A DNA stretch of 64,000 nucleotides, from assembly GCF_017592395.1 (NCBI RefSeq), contig NZ_JAGFOU010000002.1, positions 1 to 64,000 of the forward strand. The letters run 5' to 3'. This document shows positions 25,928 to 34,794 of this stretch, piece after piece. The position numbers and the translations under genes were made by a program. The notes under the pieces are model-generated. The model was given only the letters and a program-made list of their open reading frames with translations. It made no database searches and was not told where the DNA came from. Position 1 is the first letter of the stretch. Every line of letters begins with the position of its first letter. The stretch is from Actinomyces bowdenii (GTDB lineage: Bacteria > Actinomycetota > Actinomycetes > Actinomycetales > Actinomycetaceae).

Positions 25928-27886
25928 ATGAGCGTGATCCGACGGGCCGCGGCCCTGGTCCTGCTGCCCTTGCTGTCGCTGCTGGCCGCCTGCTCCAGCT
26001 CCCTGCCCGCCAGCAGGCCCCCGGTGGAGGCGCCGGCTGAGAGCCATGAGCTGACGGCGCAGGACGTTCAAGCCTGGCTCGATGGCAAGCTGCCCGATGC
26101 GCTGCAGAACGGAGACATCCCGGGAGCGGTGGTGAGCGTGGTCAAGGACGGCCAGGTGCTGACCACCCGTGGATACGGCTGGGCGGAGACGGGCGCAGGC
26201 AGCGGGGAGGCGGTGCCGGTGGATGCGCAGTCCACGCTGTTCCGGGTGGGGTCGATCTCGAAGATCCCCACCTCGATCGCGGTGATGCAGCTGGTGGAGC
26301 AGGGCAGGCTCGACCTGGACGCGGATATCAGCGCCTACCTGGACTTCGAGATCGAGCGGGGATTCGAAGGGCCTGTGACGCTGCGCCACCTGCTCACCCA
26401 CACCGCGGGATTCGAGGAGAAGGGCAAGGCCGTGATCGAGGCCGGCGGCGGCCCCTCGGACCTGGAGGCCGCCGTCAAGAAGGACCGTCCGGCCCAGGTC
26501 TTCGCCCCGGGGACCACCCCGGCCTACTCCAACTACGGGATCGCCCTGGCGGGCTACATCGTCCAGCGCGCCAGTGGGCAGCCCTTCGAGGACTATGTGC
26601 GTGAGCACGTCCTGGAGCCGGCGGGGATGGGATCCTCCACCTACGACCAGCCCCTGCCCGCCGAGCTGGAGGGGCGGATGGCCAGCGGCTACACCAGCGC
26701 GGACCAGCCCGCCCAGCCCTTCGAGTCGATCAATGCGCCGGCCGGGGCGCTGACCGCCTCGGCGCCGGACTTCGCGGCCTTCATGATCGCCCAGCTCCAG
26801 CGCTCATCCGAGCTGCTCTCCGAGGCCTCCTGGGAGCAGATGTGGAGCCCGAACCCCGATCCCGAGGGGCTGGGCGGCCTGGCCCAGGGCGACCGCATGG
26901 GCCTGGGCTACTGGATCTATGAGCGCAACGGTCACCGCATTGTCGAGCACGGCGGAGACACCGTCTTCTTCCACTCCGATTTTGAGATCTACCCCGAGGA
27001 CGGCGTCGGCATCTTCATCGCCATGAACGGTGGCGGCACTGAGAATGCCAGTGGGACCATCCGCACCGATCTCATGGAGGGCTTCACCGACCGCTACTTC
27101 CCCGCCGAGCAGGACGCCGACCAGGCGGGCGCCGCCGGCCAGCAGGCGGATCCGGAGCAGTCGCGCGAGCGGGCCGAGCAGGTGGCCGGCAGCTACCAGG
27201 TGGCGCGTGGTTCCTTCACCACCTCCCTGACGATCTTCGACCCTCTCCAGACCGTGAGCGTCTCGGCCCGGGACAACGGCAACCTGGTGCTCAGCGCTCA
27301 AGGGCAGCCCCTGGAGTATGAGGAGATCGAGCCCTGGGTGTGGCAGCGGCTCGGGGGCCACGACCTCATCGCCGCCGACACCGGGGATCAGGGCGTGCGC
27401 CTGTCCTTCATGGGGCCGCACACCCTCCTGCCGGCCAGTGCGAGCACCCGGCTGCTGCTGCCGGTCATCATCGGTGGCGCGGTGCTCCTCGTCATCGTCC
27501 TGGTGGCCTGGCCCATCGGGGCCCTGCGTCGGCGGAGGAAGAGCCGCAGTGGCAGGCCGGCCCCTGCCGCGCTGCCCTGGACGGGCAGGATCGCCCGGAT
27601 CGGGGGACTCATCGCCCTGGTGGTCACCCCCGGCTGGCTGGCGATGTGGGTGATGGCCTTCTCGACCTCCCAGCTCCCCAGTGATCTGCTGCTCAGGGTC
27701 ATGCAGGCTGCACAGTGGGCGGGTGCCCTGGCGATCGTCCCGGCGGCCTGGGACCTGTGGACGGCGCTGCGGGGCCGTGCGGGATGGCGGCGCATCACCG
27801 TCTCCGGCCTGCTGCTCCTGGGCCTGGTGGCACTGGCCTGGGTGGCCTGGTCCGCCAACCTGCTGACCTCCGGCACCCGCTACTGA
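25928..27886 (+). CDS. Serine beta-lactamase-like lipoprotein with C-terminal membrane helices
   Basis: A 652-residue penicillin-binding-protein-like serine hydrolase (class C beta-lactamase/esterase fold). The lipoprotein signal peptide ends in LLAAC (Cys22), so the enzyme domain is outside the cell. Catalytic SISK is at 109-112 and the Tyr-x-Asn motif is YSN in PAYSNYGIAL; HGGDTVFFHS supplies the third motif region. After about residue 505 there are four membrane helices (LLPVIIGGAVLLVIVLVAWPIGAL and three more), an unusual double membrane attachment. AAGGAGAGG precedes the ATG by about 5 bases. A two-component system follows within 30 bases and probably shares its mRNA. It may be a carboxypeptidase, an esterase or a sensor of cell-wall antibiotics. 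Confidence 0.85.
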   Translation: MSVIRRAAALVLLPLLSLLAACSSSLPASRPPVEAPAESHELTAQDVQAWLDGKLPDALQNGDIPGAVVSVVKDGQVLTTRGYGWAETGAGSGEAVPVDAQSTLFRVGSISKIPTSIAVMQLVEQGRLDLDADISAYLDFEIERGFEGPVTLRHLLTHTAGFEEKGKAVIEAGGGPSDLEAAVKKDRPAQVFAPGTTPAYSNYGIALAGYIVQRASGQPFEDYVREHVLEPAGMGSSTYDQPLPAELEGRMASGYTSADQPAQPFESINAPAGALTASAPDFAAFMIAQLQRSSELLSEASWEQMWSPNPDPEGLGGLAQGDRMGLGYWIYERNGHRIVEHGGDTVFFHSDFEIYPEDGVGIFIAMNGGGTENASGTIRTDLMEGFTDRYFPAEQDADQAGAAGQQADPEQSRERAEQVAGSYQVARGSFTTSLTIFDPLQTVSVSARDNGNLVLSAQGQPLEYEEIEPWVWQRLGGHDLIAADTGDQGVRLSFMGPHTLLPASASTRLLLPVIIGGAVLLVIVLVAWPIGALRRRRKSRSGRPAPAALPWTGRIARIGGLIALVVTPGWLAMWVMAFSTSQLPSDLLLRVMQAAQWAGALAIVPAAWDLWTALRGRAGWRRITVSGLLLLGLVALAWVAWSANLLTSGTRY

Positions 27887-27904
27887 CAGGACCGGGGAGG
27901 AACG

Positions 27905-27955
27905 ATGGCACCACGATGGATCGGCAGCGCTCTGAGCCTCCAGATCGGTCCATGA
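27905..27955 (+). CDS. Possible 16-codon leader ORF overlapping the kinase start
   Basis: ATG at 27905 follows the strong GGGGAGGA (27894-27901) and opens a 16-codon frame, MAPRWIGSALSLQIGP, whose TGA (27953-27955) overlaps an in-frame kinase ATG at 27952 (ATGA). It is read one frame away from the kinase. The good ribosome binding site belongs to this short frame rather than to either kinase start, suggesting coupling. It may simply be an accident of start-site geometry. Confidence 0.3.
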   Translation: MAPRWIGSALSLQIGP

Positions 27956-29154
27956 GCAGGGACAATACCGCCGTGCCTCACACCAGGAGCGCTGCTCGCC
28001 CCCGGATCCGCCGCAATGACGTTCTGCTGGCCCTCGGGCTGGCGGTGGCCCAGGGAGCGGCAGTGGTGCTGGGGGGCGTCGTAGTAGCCGAGTTCCGTCC
28101 CCTACTCCCGATGATCACGGTCCTGCTGGTGGCCGAGAGCCTGGCGCTCATGCTGTGGCGCTCCCGCCCCCTGGTCTGCCAGGCCCTGGTCTGGTCGATG
28201 GAGATGCTCATCGCGCTGATGGTGCCGATCGGCTACAGCGTCAGCGGCCTGGGGCAGCTCGTCGTCTCCTTCGGCATCGGCATGCGACTGCCACTGCGCC
28301 GGGCCGTCCCCCTCCTGAGCGCGCTGGCGCTCACCGGCCCGATCATCTCGTACGGGAGGGAGCCCGCCTCGCCGTGGCAGAGCAGCGCGCTGCTCCTCCT
28401 TGTCGAACTGGCCATCTACCTGTTGCCGATGCTGGGAGGGGCGGCCCTGGCCAGCAGCCGCAGGTATGAGGCCGCCCTGCGCGAGTTCCAGAGGCGCGAG
28501 CACGCGCGCCAGTTGGAGGTCGCCCTCATCCAGGAGCGGCGCCGCCTGGCCGGGGAGCTGCACGACGTGGCCGCCCACCACTTGGCCGGGATCGCGGTGC
28601 AGGCCGCCGCTATCGACAGGCTCGTGGAGCGCGAGCCCGCCGCCGCCAGGGCCGCCGCGGCGCAGTTGCGCGGGCAGGCCAAGGAGGCGCTGGCGGGCCT
28701 GCGCTCCGTCGTCGGGCTGCTGCGGCGCGACCACGAGGACGGAGTCGCCCCGCCCGGCCTGGCGCACCTGCCGGCCCTGGTCGAGTCCATCAGCGAGCTC
28801 GGCGTTGATATCCGCATGCGCGCCGATGGGCAGGGCCCGCCACCGGGCCTGGCCCCGCAGGAGGGCACCGCCGTCTACCGCGTCGCCCAGCAGGCCATCA
28901 GCAACGCCCTTCAGCACGCGCCGGGCGCCCGGATCCTCGTCGAGATGCGCAGCTCCGGGGACCGCCTCGTCCTGTGCGTGACCAACACCGCCGCGCAGGG
29001 GGAGCCCGCCGAGCCGGGAGGCGGGGGAAGCGGGCTGGCGGTCATGCGCGAGCGCGCCGCGGCCGTCGGAGGCCGGCTGGAGGCGGGGCCGATCCGGCAG
29101 GGCGGCTGGCGGGTACGGTTGGCCCTGCCCCTGAATCGGGAGGATGAGGCATGA
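27916..29154 (+). CDS. Sensor histidine kinase (NarL/DesK-type)
   Basis: About 412 residues from ATG 27916; ATG 27952 is the main alternative. Five to six membrane helices (about residues 30-180) are followed by a HisKA_3 domain with ELHDVAAHHLAGI (phospho-acceptor His in the HD pair) and a HATPase domain with N-box QQAISNALQHA and G-box GGGSGLAVMRERAAAVGG. The first ATP-lid Asp is replaced in VTNTAAQ, as often in actinobacterial kinases of this class. It overlaps its response regulator by ATGA and lies immediately after the beta-lactamase-like lipoprotein, so a cell-wall or beta-lactam signal is plausible (inference). Confidence 0.9.
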   Translation: MDRQRSEPPDRSMSRDNTAVPHTRSAARPRIRRNDVLLALGLAVAQGAAVVLGGVVVAEFRPLLPMITVLLVAESLALMLWRSRPLVCQALVWSMEMLIALMVPIGYSVSGLGQLVVSFGIGMRLPLRRAVPLLSALALTGPIISYGREPASPWQSSALLLLVELAIYLLPMLGGAALASSRRYEAALREFQRREHARQLEVALIQERRRLAGELHDVAAHHLAGIAVQAAAIDRLVEREPAAARAAAAQLRGQAKEALAGLRSVVGLLRRDHEDGVAPPGLAHLPALVESISELGVDIRMRADGQGPPPGLAPQEGTAVYRVAQQAISNALQHAPGARILVEMRSSGDRLVLCVTNTAAQGEPAEPGGGGSGLAVMRERAAAVGGRLEAGPIRQGGWRVRLALPLNREDEA

Positions 29155-29798
29155 TCACAGTGGTGCTGGTCGATGACCAGGTGGTGGTGCGCGCCGGGTT
29201 CCGCGTCCTGCTGGAGGAGCACGGCGACATCACCGTGGTCGGGGAGGCCGGTGGGGGCCGTGAGGCGGTGCGCGTGGTGCGCGAGACCCGGCCCGACGTG
29301 GTGTGCATGGACCTGCGCATGCCCCAGGGCGATGGCCTGGGCGCCACCCGCAGGATCGTCGCTGAGCGCCACGACGGCTCACCGGCGGTCCTGGTGGTCA
29401 CCACCTTCGACATGGACGCCGACGTCTTCGGCGCCCTGGAGGCCGGGGCCGACGGCTTCATTCTCAAGGACTGCGAGCCCGAGGATCTCGTGGGGGCCGT
29501 GCGCCGGCTCGCCGGGGGCCAGGGGCTGGTCGACCACAGCGTCACCCGCCGGGTCATCGCCGAGTTCGCCCGCCGCCAGGCACCAGTGGTCAACCACGGG
29601 CAGCTGGCCCTGCTCACTGAGCGCGAGCGGGAGGTGGTCGAGCTGCTGGCTCGTGGCATGTCGAATGCGGAGATCGCCGCCGAGCTCGTGGTGGAGACCA
29701 GCACCGTCAAGTCCCATCTCGCCAGGATCCTGCCCAAGATCGGGGCGCGTGATCGGGTTCAGGCGGTCGTGTGGGCCTTCCGCAACGGGCTGGCCTGA
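29151..29798 (+). CDS. Response regulator, NarL/LuxR family
   Basis: A 215-residue regulator with a receiver domain (ITVVLVDDQVVVRAG; phospho-acceptor Asp54 in VVCMDLRMP; Lys in FILKDCEP) and a LuxR-type helix-turn-helix (LLTEREREVVELLARGMSNAEIA ... TSTVKSHLARIL). Its start overlaps the kinase stop (ATGA), establishing the pair. Its 3' end is 34 bases from the convergent hydrolase gene, with no obvious hairpin between them. Confidence 0.93.
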   Translation: MITVVLVDDQVVVRAGFRVLLEEHGDITVVGEAGGGREAVRVVRETRPDVVCMDLRMPQGDGLGATRRIVAERHDGSPAVLVVTTFDMDADVFGALEAGADGFILKDCEPEDLVGAVRRLAGGQGLVDHSVTRRVIAEFARRQAPVVNHGQLALLTEREREVVELLARGMSNAEIAAELVVETSTVKSHLARILPKIGARDRVQAVVWAFRNGLA

Positions 29799-29832
29799 GG
29801 GCCGCGGCCGGCCCTGCGCGCCGGCGGGACTG

Positions 29833-30954
29833 TCACATGAGCACGTAGGCGGCCAGCCAGCGGCGCATGGCGGAGAAGACCTGCTCGCGCACCGGGGGCT
29901 CGGACAGGGTCAGGTCGTGCACCCCGCCGCGGAAGCGCGCCACCGTCACCAGGTCCCCCAGCTGGACGGAGCGGCGAGCGGTGGCGTCGGCGTCGATGAT
30001 CGTGTCGGCGTGGCGGGAGTCCGGCGAGCGGCCCACCCCCAGGCGGGTGCGCGCCGAGCTCATCGACAGCACCGGGCAGCGGATATCCAGACCCTGGGCC
30101 ACGCGGGCGTGCCCGGCCAGGATCGCCTGCAGCCAGCCCGGCCGGATCGGCGCCGAGGGCTTGAGCGACCAGGCCCGGTTGATCTGCCAGCCGGTGACAT
30201 AGGGGTCGCCCTCCCAGGAGGGGTCCGGCAGCTCGCCGTCGAGCTCGGGGTCCCAGCCGTCGGTGATGGAGAAGGCCTTGGCCGGGTCGATCATCCCGGT
30301 CAGCAGGGCCATGCGGGGGTCGCGCAGCGCCAGGGTGCGGATGACCGGCTCGCCCACGGTGCGCAGCAGGTCCGAGCCGTGCATCTCCAGCCAGGCGGAG
30401 TTGAGCACCAGGGCGCTCAGGGCCCCGGGATGGCGGTCGGCCCACAGGGCCGCGGTCAGCCCACCGGTGGAGTGGCCCGAGAGCACCAGCTCGGCCTCCC
30501 AGTCCTGCTCGGCGCGGATGACCCCCAGGGCCAGTCCCAGGTCCTCGTCGTACTCGGTCAGGGAGGTGCACCACCCGTGCAGCTGGCCCTCGCGCCACGA
30601 GCGCCCGTAGCGGCGCAGGTCCAGGGCGTAGAAGGCGCCCCCCAGCCGGGAGATCTCACGGGCCAGGTGGGTCTGGAAGAAGTAGTCGTTCCAGCCGTGG
30701 ACGTAGAGGTAGATGAAGGCCGGGCTCGACGGCGTGCCGGGGATGGCCTGCGGGTCCAGGGCCGGCAGGTGGCGCACGAGAGTGGCCACGGCGCCGTCGT
30801 CCTCGTCATCGGGCAGCAGCTCCAGGGTGCGGGCCTGGAAGCCCGGCCCCAGGATGTCAGGGCCCCAGGCCCCCACCGGCGCATGCTCCTGCTCCGGCCC
30901 GGACTGGGGCGCGGCGGGGCAGGCGTGCGGCGAAGGGGCACTGGGATCGGTCAC
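29833..30954 (-). CDS. Alpha/beta hydrolase (lysophospholipase-like)
   Basis: A 373-residue alpha/beta hydrolase. The nucleophile elbow is GHSTGG, the oxyanion region YLYVHGWNDYF, and the terminal histidine lies in GGVHDLTLSE; FYALDLRRYGRS resembles monoacylglycerol lipase/lysophospholipase-type enzymes. A Pro-rich head of about 35 residues precedes the fold and there is no signal peptide, so it is cytosolic. The start ATG is followed by TDPSAPSP. The gene is convergent with the response regulator and follows another alpha/beta hydrolase (31142) in the same direction, with the family C repeat between them. Substrate unknown. Confidence 0.85.
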   Translation of the reverse strand: MTDPSAPSPHACPAAPQSGPEQEHAPVGAWGPDILGPGFQARTLELLPDDEDDGAVATLVRHLPALDPQAIPGTPSSPAFIYLYVHGWNDYFFQTHLAREISRLGGAFYALDLRRYGRSWREGQLHGWCTSLTEYDEDLGLALGVIRAEQDWEAELVLSGHSTGGLTAALWADRHPGALSALVLNSAWLEMHGSDLLRTVGEPVIRTLALRDPRMALLTGMIDPAKAFSITDGWDPELDGELPDPSWEGDPYVTGWQINRAWSLKPSAPIRPGWLQAILAGHARVAQGLDIRCPVLSMSSARTRLGVGRSPDSRHADTIIDADATARRSVQLGDLVTVARFRGGVHDLTLSEPPVREQVFSAMRRWLAAYVLM

Positions 30955-31030
30955 GCCACCATTGTGGCCGCAGTGCTCCCGTGACGCTCCCGGCTTCGCC
31001 CTCAGCGCTGCCAGGCCCTTACGCGCTTCT

Positions 31031-31105
31031 ACCCTTCAAGACGCAGATCGGCATGCCTGCAAGAGGTGGAACTGCGTCTTGAAGGGTGAAACTGCGTCTT
31101 GATGG
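31031..31105. repeat. Inverted plus direct repeat unit (family C)
   Basis: ACCCTTCAAGACGCAG (31031-31046) is the exact inverted copy of 31072-31087, a 16-bp stem around 25 bases. A further direct copy of the right arm core (AACTGCGTCTTGA) follows at 31090, 20 bases after the first at 31070. The element fills the gap between two minus-strand hydrolase genes. The architecture (one inverted copy, then tandem direct copies at about one to two helical turns) resembles family B at 47865 and 62689, although the unit sequence differs. Confidence 0.75.
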
Positions 31106-31141
31106 CCCCATGCGCGGACCGGGTGAGCGGCCCGGCCCCGA

Positions 31142-32077
31142 TCAGCGGGAGTGGGCGGCGATGAACTCGCTGATGGCGGCCTCCACCCGCTGATCGGGGC
31201 CGACCAGGAGGTGCCCGCCGGTCTCGACGATGACCGCGGTCAGGTCCGGGTAGCGGTGCAGCGAGGCCTGCACCCCTCCCTTCGGGGGAGCGAAGCGCGC
31301 CACCCTGTCGTCCCGCGCGTGCACGAGCAGCACGGGGACCTCCAGCTCCTCGATGGGGTAGTCCTCGAAGCGCACCGCCATATCCCGATTGGTCACCCGA
31401 GCATCCAGGTCGGCCCCCGCCCGGCGCGGCGCCAGGGGCAGCATCCCGTGGATCGTGCTGCGGGGCATCCCCATGAGCGGCCCGAACAGCGGCGATGCCA
31501 GCCACATGATCCAGTCACGGCTCATCCATGCCGGCGGCCCCAGCCGCCCCGGGGGCCTCGGCGGCCGGCTCGCCCACGGTGCCGCCGAGGACAGCAGGAT
31601 GAGGCCCATGACCCTCTCGGGGTGGTCCAGGGCGAAGCGGATCGCCGGTGTCCCGCCCGCCGAGGCCCCCAGCACCAGGGCCCGCTCGATGCCCAGGTGG
31701 TCCAGGAGCTCGGCGAGGACCTCCGCCTGCTCGGCCGGGGTGCCCCCGCCCCGCACCGCGCTGCCCGGGTAGCCGAAGCGCGAGGGCGCGATCACCCGGC
31801 ACCGCGCGCCGATCCCCCTGGCATTGCCCAGGGCCTGGTCGAAGCCGCCGTACAGGCCGTGGAGGGACAGCAGGGGCGCGCCCTGCCCATCATCGACGAA
31901 GGACACCGGCCCGTGGGCCAGGGCGATGCTCCGAGCGCCGCAGGCCTCCAGGTGGGCGCGGGCCCGGCGAAGGTCCCGCCGCAGCGCCAGCGCCGCCCCG
32001 CAGGCCACCAGCCCGGCGCCCACCCCGAGGGAGGTGAGCAGCCCCGCCCGCATCGGCCGCGATCCGCGCTTGCCCAT
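31142..32077 (-). CDS. Alpha/beta hydrolase with N-terminal membrane anchor
   Basis: About 311 residues from ATG 32077; in-frame starts at 32086 and 32098 also exist. The chosen start follows a TACCAT hexamer by 7 bases on the minus strand, the leaderless pattern seen at other genes here. A single hydrophobic helix (LLTSLGVGAGLVACGAALAL) anchors the protein. The hydrolase fold has LLSLHGLYGGFDQ (oxyanion loop), nucleophile elbow GASAGG, catalytic Asp in HARDDRVARF and His in TGGHLLVG. It resembles epoxide hydrolase/haloperoxidase-like enzymes of broad specificity. It is upstream of another hydrolase and downstream of metX. Confidence 0.82.
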   Translation of the reverse strand: MGKRGSRPMRAGLLTSLGVGAGLVACGAALALRRDLRRARAHLEACGARSIALAHGPVSFVDDGQGAPLLSLHGLYGGFDQALGNARGIGARCRVIAPSRFGYPGSAVRGGGTPAEQAEVLAELLDHLGIERALVLGASAGGTPAIRFALDHPERVMGLILLSSAAPWASRPPRPPGRLGPPAWMSRDWIMWLASPLFGPLMGMPRSTIHGMLPLAPRRAGADLDARVTNRDMAVRFEDYPIEELEVPVLLVHARDDRVARFAPPKGGVQASLHRYPDLTAVIVETGGHLLVGPDQRVEAAISEFIAAHSR

Positions 32078-32182
32078 GGACGACATGGTAGACGCCAAGT
32101 GCGCGATCCCACGGGCCCCTGAGCGGGCCGCCCGGAGGGCGCGCGGGCAGCCGCCCCAGTGCGCGCCGCAGGCCCGGCCCTC

Positions 32183-33403
32183 TCATGCCCCGGCCAGGAA
32201 GTCGCGCAGGATCGCATCCATCTGGTCGGCCTCGATGAGGAAGCCGTCATGGCCGTGCAGGGAGGAGATCGTCGCCCGGCGCGCTCCCGCGATCCCCCGC
32301 TGGAGCTCCTCGGCCTGGGAGGGCGGGAAGAGGCGGTCGGAGTCCACATCCACCACCAGGGTGCGCGCGCTCACCCGCCCCAGGGCCTCCGCGATCCCGC
32401 CGCGCCCCGTGCCCACGTCGTGAACCATCATCGAGTGGGTGACGATGAGGTAGGTGTTGGCATCGAAGCGCGCCAGCAGCTTGCCCGCGTGGTGGTCCAG
32501 GTAGGACTCCACCTGGTAGCGGCCCCCCACCGCCGGGTCCTCCGCCCCCTGGTGGCGGCGCCCGAAGCGCTCATCCAGCTCGGCGGCCGAGCGGTAGGTC
32601 GTATGCGCCAGCGCTCTGGCCAGCCCCAGCCCCCGCACCGGCCCCACCGGGTGGGAGTAGTAGTCGCCGTCGAAGAAGAAGGGGTCGGCCACGATCGCCA
32701 GCTCCTGGAGGTGGCACCAGGCCAGCTGGTCCGCCGTCGTCGAGGCGCCTGTGGCCACCAGCGCCAGGTTGCGCACCCGATCGGGGTGGGTGACCGCCCA
32801 CTCGAGGGCGCGGTGCCCGCCCAGGGAGGCGCCGATGACCAGGTGGAAGGCCTCGATGCCCAGGGCATCGGCCAGGCGGGACTCGGCCTCCACGGCGTCG
32901 CGCGTGGTCAGCCAGGGGAAGCGCGAGCCCCAGGGGCGCCCGTCCGGGGCGATCGAGGAGGGGCCCGTCGAGCCCTGGCAGCCGCCCAGGATATTGGCCG
33001 CCACCACGTAGTAGCGGCCGGTGTCCACAGCCCTGCCCGGCCCCACCAGCTCTGACCACCAGCCCGCCGTCGGGTGCCCCGGGCCGGCCTCGCCGGTGAC
33101 ATGGGAGTCCCCCGTCAGGGCGTGCAGCACCAGCACCGCGTTGTCCCGCGCGGCGCTGAGCTCCCCCCAGGTCTCGAAGGCCAGGACCGTGTCGGGCAGC
33201 ACCTCCCCGGAGACCAGGGGCAGGTCCCCGATCTCCAGGAAGCGGCGATGGCCGGGCTCGTCCCCCGGCCGCCACGCCCCGGTGGGGGAGCCCGCCTTGC
33301 GGTCCACCAGCTTGGAGGCCGCTGTGCCCACCCCGTAGGCCGGTGCCACCGGTGCCCCGGCGGGCTCGGGGCGGGCGGGGCGCGCGGCGCCGGGAGCGCT
33401 CAC
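32183..33403 (-). CDS. metX: Homoserine O-acetyltransferase
   Basis: A 406-residue alpha/beta hydrolase-fold acyltransferase that activates homoserine for direct sulfhydrylation in methionine synthesis. The nucleophile is Ser193 in GASLGGHRALEW (usual form GGSMGG), with conserved LHALTGDSHV and NILGGCQGSTGPSS segments, the acidic DVDSDRLFPPSQ and the terminal His in HGHDGFLIE. The GTG start overlaps the metY stop (GTGA), so the two are translationally coupled. Some MetX relatives use succinyl-CoA instead; acyl specificity cannot be read here with certainty. Confidence 0.93.
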   Translation of the reverse strand: MSAPGAARPARPEPAGAPVAPAYGVGTAASKLVDRKAGSPTGAWRPGDEPGHRRFLEIGDLPLVSGEVLPDTVLAFETWGELSAARDNAVLVLHALTGDSHVTGEAGPGHPTAGWWSELVGPGRAVDTGRYYVVAANILGGCQGSTGPSSIAPDGRPWGSRFPWLTTRDAVEAESRLADALGIEAFHLVIGASLGGHRALEWAVTHPDRVRNLALVATGASTTADQLAWCHLQELAIVADPFFFDGDYYSHPVGPVRGLGLARALAHTTYRSAAELDERFGRRHQGAEDPAVGGRYQVESYLDHHAGKLLARFDANTYLIVTHSMMVHDVGTGRGGIAEALGRVSARTLVVDVDSDRLFPPSQAEELQRGIAGARRATISSLHGHDGFLIEADQMDAILRDFLAGA

Positions 33404-34794
33404 TGCCCGTCCCCCGCCGCGGAGCCTCCGGATCCGGCGACGGCGGCCGCGGCCAGGGCCTGATCCAGATCGGCCAGGATGTCCTCGATGTGCTCGATGC
33501 CCACGCTCAGGCGCACGGTGCCCGCGGTGATGCCGGCGGCGGCCAGGCCCGCGTCGTCGAGCTGGGAGTGGGTGGTGGTGGCCGGGTGGATCGCCAGGGA
33601 GCGCACGTCCCCGATATTGGCCAGGTGGGAGAACAGCCCCAGGGCGTCGATGAAGGCCGCTCCCGCCTCGCGCCCGCCGGGCAGGTCGAAGGCCAGGACC
33701 GCCCCCGCCCCGCGCGGGCAGTACTTGCGGTGCAGCTCGTAGTAGGGGCTGGAGGCCAGGCCCGCGTAGCGCACCCCGGACACATCCGGCCGGGCCTCCA
33801 GCCAGTTGGCCACCGCCAGGGCGTTGTCCACATGGCGCTCCATGCGCAGGGAGAGGGTCTCGATGCCCTGGGCGATGAGGAAGGCCGAGTGCGGGGCCAG
33901 CGGCAGGCCCAGGTCGCGCTGCCCCTCGACCCGGGCCTTGAGGATGAAGGCGAGGTTGGCGCCCAGGGCCCCGCCCACGCCCAGGTCCCTGGCGTAGACC
34001 AGCCCGTGGTAGGACTCATCGGGGGTGTTGAAGCCGGGGAAGCGCCCGGGGTCCGCCGCGAAGTCGAAGCTCCCGGCGTCCACGATCACCCCGGCCACCG
34101 TGGAGCCGTGCCCGCCCAGGAACTTGGTGGCCGAGGCCACCACGATGTCGGCGCCCCACTCGATGGGGCGGGTGAGGAAGGGGGAGGCCACGGTGTTGTC
34201 CACCACCAGGGGGATGCCCTCGGCATGCGCCGCCCCCGCCACCGCCTCGATGTCCAGGATGTCGCCGCGCGGGTTGGGGATGGTCTCCCCGAAGAAGGCG
34301 ATGGTGCGCTCATCGGCCAGCGCCGACCAGGCCCGCGGGTCGGAGGGGTCCTCCACGAAGCGGGTCTCGATGCCGAAGCGGGGCAGGGAGTGGGCGAGCA
34401 GGTTCGTGGTGCCCCCGTACAGGGAGGGGGAGGACACGATGTTGGTGCCCGCCGACCCCAGGGTCAGCAGGGCCAGGGTCTGGGCGCCCTGGCCCGAGGC
34501 GGTCAGCAGCGCCCCGACCCCGCCCTCCAGGGCGGCGATGCGCTTCTCCACGATCTCATTGGTGGGGTTGTTGAGACGGGTGTAGATGGGCCCGGGCTCG
34601 GCCAGGGAGAAGCGGGCGGCGGCCTGCTCGGCGGAGTCGAAGACGAAGGAGGTGGTCTGGTAGATGGGGATGGCCCGGGCGTGGGCGCCGTCCGCCCGGG
34701 GGTCGTGGCCGGCCTGGACCTGCTTGGTCTCGAAGCGCCAGTCCTGGGGGCCGGCGGGGGCCCGGGTGTCGTCCTGCGTGGGCTGGGTGGTCAT
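33400..34794 (-). CDS. metY: O-acetylhomoserine sulfhydrylase
   Basis: A 464-residue Cys/Met-metabolism PLP enzyme that makes homocysteine from O-acetylhomoserine and sulfide. The PLP lysine is in VASATKFLGGHGS; IPIYQTTSFVF, YTRLNNPTNEIVEKRIAALEGG and GIEHIEDILADLDQAL are all family hallmarks. Length is typical. ATG 34794 has AAGGAG upstream. The stop overlaps the metX start, forming metY-metX. Methionine or sulfur repression would be expected; no S-adenosylmethionine riboswitch was recognised upstream. A five-codon ORF (MRMRS) at 35002-34985 on the same strand is a possible but weak leader. Confidence 0.95.
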   Translation of the reverse strand: MTTQPTQDDTRAPAGPQDWRFETKQVQAGHDPRADGAHARAIPIYQTTSFVFDSAEQAAARFSLAEPGPIYTRLNNPTNEIVEKRIAALEGGVGALLTASGQGAQTLALLTLGSAGTNIVSSPSLYGGTTNLLAHSLPRFGIETRFVEDPSDPRAWSALADERTIAFFGETIPNPRGDILDIEAVAGAAHAEGIPLVVDNTVASPFLTRPIEWGADIVVASATKFLGGHGSTVAGVIVDAGSFDFAADPGRFPGFNTPDESYHGLVYARDLGVGGALGANLAFILKARVEGQRDLGLPLAPHSAFLIAQGIETLSLRMERHVDNALAVANWLEARPDVSGVRYAGLASSPYYELHRKYCPRGAGAVLAFDLPGGREAGAAFIDALGLFSHLANIGDVRSLAIHPATTTHSQLDDAGLAAAGITAGTVRLSVGIEHIEDILADLDQALAAAAVAGSGGSAAGDGQ

